DNA of 64,000 bases. It comes from a virus. Position 1 is the first letter of the stretch; each line of letters starts with the position of its first letter. Location: IMG/VR virus record IMGVR_UViG_3300033148_003473, positions 1-64,000 of that record; one strand, 5' to 3'. This document shows positions 39,173 to 46,677 of this stretch, piece by piece. The notes under the pieces were generated by a model that saw nothing but the letters and a program-made list of their open reading frames with translations, did not search any database and was not told the origin of the DNA. The translations under genes and the position numbers were made by a program.

Positions 39173-39723
39173 TACTCCTCGTCGAGTTCTTTGACTATCT
39201 GCTCGTAGTAACTGCCAGGCTTGTTGCCAAACCCGTCATGGTTCACGTAGTCAGCGAATTCCGCCACGTCACCGGCGCACCGGAGAGGGTCGTTGTATAT
39301 CTCGCTACCCGTGAACCTCATGAGCATCCACCCGTTCTTCAGTAGCACTCTCTCCCGCTGGCGGTCGCGCTTCGCCTGCTCCTTGGTTTTCTCGTGAAAC
39401 TCATGCCCGTCGCATTCAATACCAACCTTCATGCCACCCAAGTACAACGCAATATCAACCCGATAAGTGCCACCCGTCTCTGTTTCTATGACTTCTTGCA
39501 CCTGCATGTAGCAATCACGCCCGAAACCGAGCCGGGCGAGCGCTAGGACCATTAACTGCTCTACTGGAGACTCGCACCTTTTTAGGTAGAAGTGATACCA
39601 TGCCCGATCTGCGAGGATGTTGGCCTCTAGCATCTGCTTAACCGCATCTGGCACAACAGGCTCTTCCCACGTTTCTCGCAAGCACTCTACTTCTCGCCGT
39701 GCTGGCTCATAAGCGAACTCCAT
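39172..39723 (-). CDS. DUF559-type PD-(D/E)xK endonuclease
   Basis: A 183-residue protein. VEQLMVLALARLGFGRDCYM and MKVGIECDGHEFHEKTKEQA and KRDRQRERVLLKNGWMLMRF are the DUF559/Vsr-like core (E-x-D-G-x-x-F/H ... R-D-x-x-R). It probably acts in DNA repair, junction cutting or host DNA breakdown. It shares a base with the initiator start. Compare the nuclease at 27940, which lacks the N-terminal 60 residues. Confidence 0.8.
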   Translation of the reverse strand: MEFAYEPARREVECLRETWEEPVVPDAVKQMLEANILADRAWYHFYLKRCESPVEQLMVLALARLGFGRDCYMQVQEVIETETGGTYRVDIALYLGGMKVGIECDGHEFHEKTKEQAKRDRQRERVLLKNGWMLMRFTGSEIYNDPLRCAGDVAEFADYVNHDGFGNKPGSYYEQIVKELDEE

Positions 39724-39726
39724 CTA

Positions 39727-40104
39727 TCACGCCTCCCGCTTCAATCTCTCCCCATATTTCGCGTTCAGCTTGTCGCTTATTGTGAACCCCTGCCTCCATG
39801 CCTCAAAAGGGTGGTCGTGTACCCAGTCGTGGCACATACGGCAGAGCGTGACCAGGTTCTCCAGTTCGTCTCTCCCCCGTCTCCCTCGTGGCAGCTTGTG
39901 GTGTACGTCCAGGTTGCGTGTTGTGCCGCAGCGTTGACAGCATTTGTCGCGCTTGATAGCCTGCCGCTTCACCCGCTCCCAGTTCGTGCGTTCTGCCCCC
40001 TGTCGGCCCCGGGCTTTGAGTGGTGTGTTACGGCTGAGGCGCTTGTTGCTCCTGAGCGGTGTCTTGCGGGTGAGGGTGGAGTTGTATGGGCGGTAGCCCC
40101 TCAC
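39727..40104 (-). CDS. HNH endonuclease
   Basis: A 125-residue protein from GTG 40104 (GTGA overlap). The HNH fold is clear: CCQRCGTTRNLDVHHKLPRG, then ENLVTLCRMCHDWVHDHPFE, with DVHH and the CxxC zinc pairs. N-terminus is very basic (NKRLSRNTPLKARGRQGAER). It is in replication genes, where such enzymes may act in packaging or DNA processing. Confidence 0.85.
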   Translation of the reverse strand: MRGYRPYNSTLTRKTPLRSNKRLSRNTPLKARGRQGAERTNWERVKRQAIKRDKCCQRCGTTRNLDVHHKLPRGRRGRDELENLVTLCRMCHDWVHDHPFEAWRQGFTISDKLNAKYGERLKREA

Positions 40105-40445
40105 CAGCCGCGCCAGCTCCTTACCCAACCCGCGACATTCTGTAGGCTGATAGGTGCCCCATATGGGCCGCGAGGTCGCTTTCCACCAGCCGTCACCAGC
40201 TCCACCGTGTGCCATTTATAGTCCCCGCCATCCAGTTGTATTGCGATATGTTCGAGTACGGCCCAATTGCCCTTACGCGGCGTTTCCAGTGGGCCAATGA
40301 GTACCCCAACCTTCTGCCGCTCGGGCCACACGACAAGCGTATTGGCATGGCACAGGCAGCGCGTGATGATAATATCCTCGCCTATATCGCCCTTGACGGG
40401 CATGTTGGCTCTACAGCCGTTTACTGGGCAGCGTATTGTGGTCAC
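40101..40445 (-). CDS. Small protein with zinc-like N-terminus
   Basis: A 114-residue protein, GTG start behind GGAGGGAGAGGGT. TTIRCPVNGCRANMPVKGDI and IITRCLCHANTL contain four Cys plus His; the rest is mixed. It overlaps the HNH start as GTGA. Function unknown. Confidence 0.55.
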   Translation of the reverse strand: MTTIRCPVNGCRANMPVKGDIGEDIIITRCLCHANTLVVWPERQKVGVLIGPLETPRKGNWAVLEHIAIQLDGGDYKWHTVELVTAGGKRPRGPYGAPISLQNVAGWVRSWRGW

Positions 40446-40470
40446 ACCCTCTCCCTCCTCACAGGATTCC

Positions 40471-40680
40471 TCATACCAGGTCTATCGTGTACGCTATCCC
40501 CTGCCGGTCCAGGGCCGCACACATCTCTTCCGCCCCACTCGTTATCGTCGCGTTGTATTCGGCTTGTGTATCGTTGGTGCTGATTGACTCCTCGCCAGCG
40601 ACAGTCAGGTGGTCCATGATTGCCCGCTCCAGATATGCCTGGTGGTGTCGTGCTACGCGAATGCTCAGATATCGCTCCAT
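40471..40680 (-). CDS. Small protein, unknown
   Basis: A 69-residue protein from ATG 40680 behind GGAGGGAG. MERYLSIRVARHHQAYLERA and EEMCAALDRQGIAYTIDLV; alpha/beta. No family recognised; a strong ribosome site and operon place support coding. Confidence 0.5.
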   Translation of the reverse strand: MERYLSIRVARHHQAYLERAIMDHLTVAGEESISTNDTQAEYNATITSGAEEMCAALDRQGIAYTIDLV

Positions 40681-40718
40681 GCTCTCCCTCCTCACGGTTG
40701 TTGCTGTCCCCCGAGGTG

Positions 40719-40907
40719 CTAGTGTTTCTCCCAGAGGACATCCGAAATGCTCAAGATTCCGCACGGGCCGCTTGGATGAACACACCACTCGCAATCTTCT
40801 CTGATGCACTCCATGAAGTGGGTTTCGGTGATGGTTTTCGTCTGCCCATTCTCGTCAGTGACGGTGTAGGTTTCGGTCCACTTTCGTAGCGGGCATTTCT
40901 TTGCCAC
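40719..40907 (-). CDS. Small Cys-rich protein
   Basis: A 62-residue protein, GTG start behind GGGAGGTGAG. KKCPLRKWTETYTVTDENGQ and FMECIREDCEWCVHPSGPCG carry five Cys, likely a zinc site. It is the first gene of the operon below the HNH insert. Function unknown. Confidence 0.55.
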   Translation of the reverse strand: MAKKCPLRKWTETYTVTDENGQTKTITETHFMECIREDCEWCVHPSGPCGILSISDVLWEKH

Positions 40908-40957
40908 GTTCTCTCACCTCCCAACTCTGTGCTGTCCCCCTATCCTCCGCTTGCTCT

Positions 40958-41038
40958 GTGGAGGCGAGGGGATTTGCACCCCTGTCCGCGAACGTGCAAA
41001 AATCTGTGATTGGACGTTTGCCTGCGGAGCCGCTAGGT
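40958..41038 (-). other. Partial tRNA/tmRNA 3' end-like sequence
   Basis: The minus strand ends GCGGAC-AGGGG-TGCAAAT-CCCCT-CGCCTCC-A: a 5-bp T-arm with a 7-nt loop and a 7-nt acceptor strand plus A, as at the 3' end of tmRNA (CGGAC before the T-arm is typical). No matching 5' acceptor (GGAGGCG or GGGGGCG) is present, so it is a fragment. It stands just before an inverted, SOS-controlled HNH gene and may be an old attachment or insertion site. Confidence 0.45.
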
Positions 41039-41044
41039 ATTGAC

Positions 41045-41074
41045 TTGTCCTCGAACACTTGTTCGTGGTATAAT
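41045..41074 (+). promoter_or_regulatory. SOS-type promoter with perfect LexA box
   Basis: TTGTCC (41045-41050), 18-nt spacer, TATAAT (41069-41074). A palindrome CGAACACTTGTTCG (41052-41065) fills the spacer, an exact CGAAC-N4-GTTCG box. It reads rightward into the HNH gene at 41097. Confidence 0.8.
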
Positions 41075-41096
41075 TGAGGTGAAGGGAGTGTGCTCC

Positions 41097-41744
41097 TTGA
41101 GACCTACAGTCTCTCGAAAATGCAAGGAATGTGGTAAACACTTTGAGGTTCCAGTGTCCGAGGTCAAGCGTGGCTATGGCAAGTTTTGTTCCCTTAGTTG
41201 TAGTGCAACTTATGGGAACAGGCTCAGGGCGAAGAAACCTAAGAGGCAAGTCGAACTCATCTGCGAGCAATGTGGCAAGACCTTCATGCGCACAGAGCAG
41301 TATATCCGCAAAATGCACAAATACACTGATTTCGAGCCACGTTTCTGCTCGCGGAACTGCCTTAATGCCTCTAAGCGCGTTGAGCGAGAAGTTGGTGAGT
41401 GCCTCTATTGCGGCGAAGAGTTCGAAATCATCCCAGGCAAAAAAGAGAAGTTTTGCTCCCGCGATTGTGCTCGCGCTTCTATAAACAGGGTTCGGGCAGA
41501 TAATGCGGCACCAACTCGAAGCTTGCGTCTTAGGTTCAGAGTCTTTAGGCGCGATAGCTTTCGGTGTCAATATTGCGGACGCTCCCCTCGTAAAGACCCT
41601 AGGGTTGTTCTAGAGATTGACCATATCCGCCCCAAATCTGCTGGCGGCTCTGATGATATTGCCAATCTCACAACCTCCTGCTCCGCCTGCAATCGCGGCA
41701 AGGGCGACCTCATTCTTAATCGACGTGCCGACCATGCTAGCTAG
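41097..41744 (+). CDS. HNH endonuclease with zinc-knuckle repeats, SOS-controlled, inverted
   Basis: 215 residues from TTG 41097 (8 nt after AAGGGAG; GTG 41088 is an alternative). Three knuckles of CxxC...C type (CKECGKHFEVP, CEQCGKTFM, CLYCGEEFEIIPGKKEKFC) precede an HNH core CQYCGRSPRKDPRVVLEIDH then NLTTSCSACNRGKGD. It is opposite in direction to all neighbours, is more AT-rich, and has its own LexA promoter, signs of a mobile, damage-induced nuclease. Confidence 0.85.
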   Translation: MRPTVSRKCKECGKHFEVPVSEVKRGYGKFCSLSCSATYGNRLRAKKPKRQVELICEQCGKTFMRTEQYIRKMHKYTDFEPRFCSRNCLNASKRVEREVGECLYCGEEFEIIPGKKEKFCSRDCARASINRVRADNAAPTRSLRLRFRVFRRDSFRCQYCGRSPRKDPRVVLEIDHIRPKSAGGSDDIANLTTSCSACNRGKGDLILNRRADHAS

Positions 41745-41771
41745 CCCTGCGTTCGCGTCGAAACTATTCCG

Positions 41772-41798
41772 CCCCCTGGTACCCCTCACCAGGAGGGG
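41772..41798. terminator. Stem-loop between converging genes
   Basis: CCCCCTGGT pairs with ACCAGGAGGGG (one bulge) between the ends of the rightward HNH gene (41744) and a leftward peptide gene (41808). No long T-run is seen on either side, so it may be a weak two-way terminator. Confidence 0.4.
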
Positions 41799-41807
41799 CT
41801 GTGGTGC

Positions 41808-41897
41808 TCACTCTAGCTCGATATCGATGGCCTTAGACGGTAATTCAACTAGTATTGCTCTTACCGTCTTTAGCCCCTCGTCCTGCACTGCTATCAC
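41808..41897 (-). CDS. 29-residue peptide ORF
   Basis: GTG 41897 overlaps the upstream TGA (GTGA). It reads MIAVQDEGLKTVRAILVELP then SKAIDIELE-stop, a compact alpha/beta pattern with little low-complexity. It is the last gene before the inverted HNH gene and might be cut short by that insertion. Confidence 0.4.
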   Translation of the reverse strand: MIAVQDEGLKTVRAILVELPSKAIDIELE

Positions 41898-42220
41898 TGC
41901 TCGCTCACCTCCCCGTAAGCCCACTGGTTTTCGTCGTCCCAGTCCAGTTTCACCTTATCGGGCACGTAGCCCAACCGCTTCTGCATCGCGGTGATGATGG
42001 GCACAGCGCCTACCGTAGGTCTTGTCCTGTACCCATCGGGGTTATCTGTCGGTGCCAGATAGAGCACCCGTCCATTGAGACCCCAGCGGAACCGCTCACC
42101 CAGCCTGTCTCGAAGCGCCTTGGTCAGTCTCGCGGTTTTTGCCGTGGGGTAAAACTTGACGCTCATACCGCCCCGTGACCAGTAGGACGTGTCGGTCTTG
42201 TCAAACCAGTCAATGCTCAT
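41894..42220 (-). CDS. Unknown small protein
   Basis: A 108-residue protein with MSIDWFDKTDTSYWSRGGMS then RLTKALRDRLGERFRWGLNG, RVLYLAPTDNPDGYRTRP and YVPDKVKLDWDDENQWAYG. Basic first half. No family recognised. Confidence 0.55.
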   Translation of the reverse strand: MSIDWFDKTDTSYWSRGGMSVKFYPTAKTARLTKALRDRLGERFRWGLNGRVLYLAPTDNPDGYRTRPTVGAVPIITAMQKRLGYVPDKVKLDWDDENQWAYGEVSEQ

Positions 42221-42246
42221 AGCTCTCCTCCTCTCATTGCCGGAAA

Positions 42247-42450
42247 TTATCTCTTGTGGTCCAGCAGTATCTCGTAATAACCCCGGTCGGCATCCAGATG
42301 CTCCCCACAGTAGGCAACCCCGTAGTCATAGGCCGTGATATCCCCCGTGTTCTTAACGAGCTCAACTATGGCGGGAATGTCCTCGGGCCGCGCTCGGCAG
42401 AACTTGTGCGGTGTCTCGTCGTCAATATGGCGTAGCATGATTTGTATCAT
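42247..42450 (-). CDS. Unknown small protein
   Basis: A 67-residue protein from ATG 42450 after AAGGAGGTGAAGAGG. MIQIMLRHIDDETPHKFCRA and DIPAIVELVKNTGDITAYDY; perhaps a small metal- or nucleotide-binding domain. Nothing more can be said. Confidence 0.55.
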   Translation of the reverse strand: MIQIMLRHIDDETPHKFCRARPEDIPAIVELVKNTGDITAYDYGVAYCGEHLDADRGYYEILLDHKR

Positions 42451-42464
42451 CCTCTTCACCTCCT

Positions 42465-42683
42465 TCACCAGTTCAACACCCACCGTGTCACCACGCACCC
42501 CACGGCGAAATACGTGGCCATGAGTGCAATTACCATCAGGTCAACTGAGTCCAGTCCCACGTGTTCCCAGCACCAGCGCCTTAATCGCCTCAGTGGTCGC
42601 CACTCCCAGCGACGGTAGGGGCCACTCATGTTGTGTCGGGCGGTGTGGATTACCTTCCCACGTTGCAGTTCAGGCTGGGTCAT
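42465..42683 (-). CDS. Small membrane protein
   Basis: A 72-residue protein from ATG 42683 (ATGA overlap). A basic N-terminus (RRWEWRPLRRLRRWCWEHVG) leads to one membrane helix (VDLMVIALMATYFAVGCVV). Function unknown. Confidence 0.55.
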   Translation of the reverse strand: MTQPELQRGKVIHTARHNMSGPYRRWEWRPLRRLRRWCWEHVGLDSVDLMVIALMATYFAVGCVVTRWVLNW

Positions 42684-42964
42684 TGACGAGGCACCTCCCA
42701 TCCATCGGCGAGCGCCGCATACAGATCGGCGCCCATGACGTCCATGGCTCGCCTATGCCACCGGCTCATGTCGTCGATATAGTGCTGGTCAAGTATTTCT
42801 GCCAGTAATCCCATTAGGCGTGCATGACTGTTGGCAATACGCTCGTTCTCGGCCCCGAGCCTGTCACGTTCTGCCTCCATGTTTGCGACCTGTGCCGCTA
42901 TGCCAGCCACCTCTCTAGCCGCGCACGCGGAAGCTATCGCATTCTGCCAATCGTCAGTTCCCAT
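42680..42964 (-). CDS. Coiled-coil protein
   Basis: A 94-residue protein from ATG 42964 behind GAGGTGAGCAGA. Residues 20-50 form a coiled coil (AGIAAQVANMEAERDRLGAE). It ends ADLYAALADGWEVPRQ. Similar short coiled-coil proteins occur in phage early operons. Unknown function. Confidence 0.55.
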   Translation of the reverse strand: MGTDDWQNAIASACAAREVAGIAAQVANMEAERDRLGAENERIANSHARLMGLLAEILDQHYIDDMSRWHRRAMDVMGADLYAALADGWEVPRQ

Positions 42965-43163
42965 TCTGCTCACCTCGCAAAACCTGCGCGTTCAATGCCT
43001 GTGATAGGGTGTTGAACCCGATGGCGCAATAGTGCTCCTCGCCGTTGACCATGTAGACCTTGACGGTCTTCGGCCTCCGTCCGGGGTACACGCAATCTAT
43101 CTGGGCCGTGTTGAGCAGGAACGGGGTGCCACCCTCGCTCATGACCTGGATAAGCTCACCCAT
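42954..43163 (-). CDS. Unknown small protein
   Basis: A 69-residue protein from ATG 43163. MGELIQVMSEGGTPFLLNTA, QIDCVYPGRRPKTVKVYMVN then GEEHYCAIGFNTL. Beta-rich, compact; perhaps a PilZ-like or transcription-accessory fold, but no family is recognised. It overlaps neighbours on both sides. Confidence 0.55.
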   Translation of the reverse strand: MGELIQVMSEGGTPFLLNTAQIDCVYPGRRPKTVKVYMVNGEEHYCAIGFNTLSQALNAQVLRGEQNGN

Positions 43164-43518
43164 CCGCCTCACCTCTCGCTTTCTGTAATGCAGTTCGACA
43201 CAGTACCATTGCAGAGCTTGGCTGTATCTCGCATTGTTGGTTGTACTCCTCAATTTCGTGCCGCACCTCAAGCTCATGGAGTGCTTTCCTGCACGCCTCG
43301 TACAGCTCAGGTGCGGCGGCTATCAGGTGCGCGTCTGCCATCGTGCGCTCGTGAATCCCCATTAGCCCGCAGACCGCCATGCCTCGGCAGCTCGACATGA
43401 AGCCCTCTCGTGGCCCGTCCCAATGTGCGTGCACTTCGGTGTTTCGGGGATAGCTCTCTGTCCAACCAATGCCACAGCGAACAATCCATGGCCCCGGTGT
43501 GTATCGCTGCTCTCCCAT
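43156..43518 (-). CDS. Conserved phage protein (ADAHLIAAAPELYEA type)
   Basis: A 120-residue protein. MGEQRYTPGPWIVR and MADAHLIAAAPELYEACRKA are standard for a protein found in many siphophage early regions with unknown role. A His/Cys-containing middle may bind a ligand. Length is typical. Confidence 0.7.
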   Translation of the reverse strand: MGEQRYTPGPWIVRCGIGWTESYPRNTEVHAHWDGPREGFMSSCRGMAVCGLMGIHERTMADAHLIAAAPELYEACRKALHELEVRHEIEEYNQQCEIQPSSAMVLCRTALQKARGEADG

Positions 43519-43577
43519 GCTCCTCTCCTCCTCAGCCCCGGAGCCAGCCCCGCAGGACTGACCCCGGGCCCAGTTAT

Positions 43578-43946
43578 CTAGAACGGCACGTTGCTATCAT
43601 CGAACTCGCTGTGGTCGTCCTGCCGTGTACCCCGATTGCTGTCTGGCCAGTCCAGAAACTCCACGTTGTCAGCGACAATCTCAATCTTGCTCCGCTTGCT
43701 CCCATCCCGCGCCTCCCAACGGTTCTGTTGGAGTGCCCCCTCTATCCCAACCAGCCTGCCTTTCTGGCAGTGCTCGGCTACGGTTTCAGCGGTCTTGTTG
43801 AACGTCACGCAGTCGAAAAAATCAACCTCGTCACGCTGGAATCGGCGCTTGACGGCGATACCGAAGTTGCAGACAGCATTACCGTTAGCCGCGTACCTGA
43901 GCTCGGGGTCACGAGTCAGTCTGCCGGTGAGTGTGACAGTATTCAT
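43578..43946 (-). CDS. ssb: Single-stranded DNA-binding protein
   Basis: A 122-residue OB-fold protein from ATG 43946 behind GGAGGGAG. MNTVTLTGRLTRDPELRYAA, then VCNFGIAVKRRFQ and FDCVTFNKTAETVAEHCQKG. The acidic C-terminal end HSEFDDSNVPF is the partner-binding tail of bacterial SSB. It protects single strands made by the exonuclease next to it. Confidence 0.92.
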   Translation of the reverse strand: MNTVTLTGRLTRDPELRYAANGNAVCNFGIAVKRRFQRDEVDFFDCVTFNKTAETVAEHCQKGRLVGIEGALQQNRWEARDGSKRSKIEIVADNVEFLDWPDSNRGTRQDDHSEFDDSNVPF

Positions 43947-43957
43947 ATCTCTCCCTC

Positions 43958-44605
43958 CTAGCTCGCTCGTTTGCGTAGTCGATAAATCTCCAGGCAGTGT
44001 TTGAATATCTGCCAACTCCGTTCGCAGTCGCGAATTTGACGGTCCTCGAAACCCTCCGTCTCGTCACGCCCGATCCGCAGTATCCGCACGTTCTCCACCT
44101 GATGGCCGTGCTCCGTGAGCAGCTGCTTGTAGGCCGCCACCTGATAGTGCATTTCGGGGTAGATACCGGATCCGGTTTTGAAATCTAGCAGTGTGGGTAT
44201 GTCGTCCAGCAGGCAGTAGCAGTCAACAGTACCACCGAAGCGGTAGCGTTCACTGACCAGTGGCTCCTCCAGCAGGATTGGTTCGAGTTCGCGGGTGTTC
44301 AGCCACTCGTAAAACGACAGTAGCGCATTCTCGGCCTTGTCCAGCTGCTCAGCTGAGTAGAGCGAGGTGTCGGGTTCCGACCCCTGCAAATGACACTGCA
44401 CGAGGTAATGAGCTAGCGTCCCTATTGCCGCCGCTTCGGACACGTATTTGTTGGTGTTGATACCCTGCAACCCCATGTTGTTGGCCCACGTGATTAGCGC
44501 TGGTTTGGCGAGAATGCCTGTGATTGTCGTGGTGCCGGGCACGAGTGTCCCGTCCCTGGTGTAATACCGTGTATGTGCTTTGGTGCCGCGCAGTTTGCGA
44601 CTCAT
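43958..44605 (-). CDS. RecB/Cas4-like PD-(D/E)xK exonuclease
   Basis: A 215-residue nuclease. Catalytic core: RFGGTVDCYCLLDDIPTLLD then FKTGSGIYPEMHYQVAAYKQ, with D...D-F-K and a later QVAAYK motif; the N-terminal H is in IGTLAHYLVQCHL. It would resect DNA ends for the ERF annealing protein, in a Red-like pair. It overlaps ERF by 4 nt. Confidence 0.85.
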   Translation of the reverse strand: MSRKLRGTKAHTRYYTRDGTLVPGTTTITGILAKPALITWANNMGLQGINTNKYVSEAAAIGTLAHYLVQCHLQGSEPDTSLYSAEQLDKAENALLSFYEWLNTRELEPILLEEPLVSERYRFGGTVDCYCLLDDIPTLLDFKTGSGIYPEMHYQVAAYKQLLTEHGHQVENVRILRIGRDETEGFEDRQIRDCERSWQIFKHCLEIYRLRKRAS

Positions 44606-45300
44606 GCCGGAACGTCCTCCTCCCCAAAGCGGCCCTCCTGCAGCCTCTCCAACGTAATCTTGCAGAGGCGCTGCAGGCTCTTGCGGATACCCACCCAGTC
44701 GCTGCTTGACAGCTCAGAACACGAATCAACACCATAGGAGTCACGTAAAATTGCCTGTGCAGTATTGGTGAACAGCGCTGGGTCAATCTGTTCTGTACTG
44801 GCGAAGTTGTTGAGGCCAGCGAAGACTGCCTTGCGGTCCCTGCCCTCCGCGTCCTCGCCAGCCTGCGGTTTCGGTTGCGGTCTGTCTTTACGCTCGTGTT
44901 TGTTTGTAGTGTCAGCGTCCTTTGTGTCGTCAATCAGGAACAGGCCATTGAGCGCGTATTTGCGGGCATACGACGACGAAGCCCCGGTTATCTGGCTTTC
45001 GTCCATGCCCTTGCGGTCGCTGGCTTCCCTGGCGAGTGCAGTTACCTCGATAACCTCGCTGGGCTGGTCTACGTCGAAGAACCGCGCTGTGGCTTTCAGG
45101 TAGTACCTATCGCCGATTTGCTCAATACTGTCAGAGATAATAACCGTGGCTCCAACCTCGGCCAGCAGTGGCTTAACACCCTCCAAAATATCCTCGCAGG
45201 AGCGGTAATGGTACTTGCCAAAACTGTTGTACTGCGCCTTGGGGGCGACTAGTTTGGACTGTACCGTCAATAGCTTCTGCGCCAGGGTCAGGTCTGCCAT
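44602..45300 (-). CDS. ERF-family single-strand annealing protein
   Basis: A 232-residue protein. LAQKLLTVQSKLVAPKAQYN, SFGKYHYRSCEDILEGVKPL and YYLKATARFFD then GASSSYARKYALNGLFLIDD are the ERF signature. It promotes strand annealing in recombination and recircularisation. The C-terminus is charged and helical. Its ribosome site is inside the promoter-like module of 45322-45388. Confidence 0.9.
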   Translation of the reverse strand: MADLTLAQKLLTVQSKLVAPKAQYNSFGKYHYRSCEDILEGVKPLLAEVGATVIISDSIEQIGDRYYLKATARFFDVDQPSEVIEVTALAREASDRKGMDESQITGASSSYARKYALNGLFLIDDTKDADTTNKHERKDRPQPKPQAGEDAEGRDRKAVFAGLNNFASTEQIDPALFTNTAQAILRDSYGVDSCSELSSSDWVGIRKSLQRLCKITLERLQEGRFGEEDVPA

Positions 45301-45321
45301 ATTGCACCTCTCTCCCAGTTC

Positions 45322-45388
45322 TGCTATACTCGCAGTTGGTGTGTAGTCGCATTGTGGGGAGCGGGTTGGTGGTCCGCTCCCGTTTTCT
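45322..45388 (+). ncRNA. Short plus-strand transcript candidate (promoter plus terminator)
   Basis: TTGCAC (45302-45307), 17-nt spacer and an extended -10 TGCTATACT (45322-45330) read rightward into a hairpin GGGAGCGG/CCGCTCCC (45357-45364 with 45374-45381) followed by GTTTTC. This is a complete small transcription unit of about 50 nt, opposite to the ERF operon. A homologous unit lies at 45934-45993. Confidence 0.55.
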
Positions 45389-45908
45389 AACTCTCCAGTG
45401 CCGCTAGTTGGTCAGCCAGCCTCTCCGTTTCGGCCTTGACGTACTCGATATCGCGGTAAGTGTCCCCGCGTAGTTCCCACCCGTGCTCCATGCGGAAATT
45501 CATGTCCTTGGGTGCCAAGTCTCCCACATGAGCGCAGTCAAACCCATACCACCAGCAGCCGTCCTTCGCCATTTCGGGGGCCTGCCAGTCGGAGTAGGTC
45601 AGCCCGCCATGAACCTCGAACACCACATCAGGCCGTGGGTCAATCTCTCCCGCCAGTGCGGCCAGTAGTACGGCGAAACGGTCGGGCACGGGTTTGTCCA
45701 TCATGTCGTTCAGCATGTCGCGCAGTGTCTCGCTCCGCGCGTTGTAATCCACGCCATACAGCGGGTGGTTCTTGTAGATTCCCACGTACCCGCACAGGTG
45801 CCCCATTGGGCCACGCCGTATCGCACACTTGAGCCCTGCATGTTCCCAGTCGAGCATGTCGGGTTCGTTGTCCCACGGGCCACACGGCCAGTCGTTCCGC
45901 TCAGTCAC
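45387..45908 (-). CDS. Conserved phage protein, unknown
   Basis: A 173-residue protein, GTG start. GPWDNEPDMLDWEHAGLKCA, GHLCGYVGIYKNHPLYG and VHGGLTYSDWQAPEMAKDG, then WYGFDCAHVGDLAPKDM, are recognisable from a widespread phage protein of unknown role. Several His and Cys residues suggest metal binding. Confidence 0.7.
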   Translation of the reverse strand: MTERNDWPCGPWDNEPDMLDWEHAGLKCAIRRGPMGHLCGYVGIYKNHPLYGVDYNARSETLRDMLNDMMDKPVPDRFAVLLAALAGEIDPRPDVVFEVHGGLTYSDWQAPEMAKDGCWWYGFDCAHVGDLAPKDMNFRMEHGWELRGDTYRDIEYVKAETERLADQLAALES

Positions 45909-45933
45909 TCACTTCACGCTCCTCTCCCCACTG

Positions 45934-45993
45934 TGCTATACTGTGCCTGTGTGCTCGGTGTGGGGAGCGGACTCACACCCCGCTCCCGCTTCT
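45934..45993 (+). ncRNA. Second short plus-strand transcript candidate
   Basis: Extended -10 TGCTATACT (45934-45942) leads to GGGAGCGG (45963-45970) with CCGCTCCC (45980-45987) and a GCTTCT tail. It is a divergent copy of the 45322 unit: same -10, same stem, different loop. It overlaps the 3' end of the gene at 45936. Confidence 0.5.
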
Positions 45994-46199
45994 AGCTCTC
46001 GGTGCTCGCTCTCCCGTAACTCCTCGACATGCGCCTTCAGCTCCGGCCAGACCTCCGTGCCCGTCTTACCCTCCAGCCAGCCAATGAAATGGGCGCAGGC
46101 ATTGAGCATATCGAAGTTGAAGCTGGCATTGTAAGACGGCCTGGTCATGATTCGCTTGGCGTTCTTCAGGGCGTCCTGCATTAGCTCCGCATTGGTCAC
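45936..46199 (-). CDS. Unknown small protein
   Basis: An 87-residue protein from GTG 46199 (GTGA overlap). TNAELMQDALKNAKRIMTRP and AHFIGWLEGKTGTEVWPELK; the C-terminal Glu-rich part (ESEHRELEAGAGCESAPHTE) lies in the short transcript module, so its last codons may serve regulation more than protein. Confidence 0.55.
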   Translation of the reverse strand: MTNAELMQDALKNAKRIMTRPSYNASFNFDMLNACAHFIGWLEGKTGTEVWPELKAHVEELRESEHRELEAGAGCESAPHTEHTGTV

Positions 46200-46402
46200 C
46201 ACAACCACTCTCCTCTCTCGCTGATAACTCTCCCGTCATGGTCAACGTGACCGCGTTCTCCCTCGCGCCCGAAATACTCAGCACAACAGGCGTGCCATGG
46301 CATACCATCCACCATGACAACCTCGTCGTGGACGCAGATGTCGTCTCCGCAGTCCGGTGCCCAGCAGATAATGCGGGTACGCGGTCGCTGTGCGGTGGTC
46401 AT
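46196..46402 (-). CDS. Small Cys/His-rich protein
   Basis: A 68-residue protein from ATG 46402. ICWAPDCGDDICVHDEVVMV and MPWHACCAEYFGREGERGHV hold six Cys and several His, probably two zinc sites. Function unknown. Confidence 0.6.
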   Translation of the reverse strand: MTTAQRPRTRIICWAPDCGDDICVHDEVVMVDGMPWHACCAEYFGREGERGHVDHDGRVISERGEWLW

Positions 46403-46677
46403 ATCTCCTCTCCCCTCGCTTTCTGAACGACTGACAACAGCTTGTCGCAAAGTTCCTGCTCTCCGCCGTAATCCAGCCGCTCAAGCGCCTTTTCACACGC
46501 CTCTAGCAGCTCGTCGTGGACATTGCAGACACGAACGACGAACGCGGCATCCTGCGGGACACCGCTGGACTGATAGCTAAACAGCTTGTCCTCAGCATCG
46601 AGAATGTAGAGTTCGTGGTCGCCGAGGTGCGAACCCTCGTCCGCAATACGTAACGGTAGTTTCGGTGTCTGTCTCAC
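46399..46677 (-). CDS. Small protein, unknown
   Basis: A 92-residue protein from GTG 46677 (GTGA). TPKLPLRIADEGSHLGDHEL and DELLEACEKALERLDYGGEQ; the second half resembles the common phage helical ELLEACEKAL region. The long in-frame extension above is a shadow of the neighbouring gene. Function unknown. Confidence 0.6.
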   Translation of the reverse strand: MRQTPKLPLRIADEGSHLGDHELYILDAEDKLFSYQSSGVPQDAAFVVRVCNVHDELLEACEKALERLDYGGEQELCDKLLSVVQKARGEEI

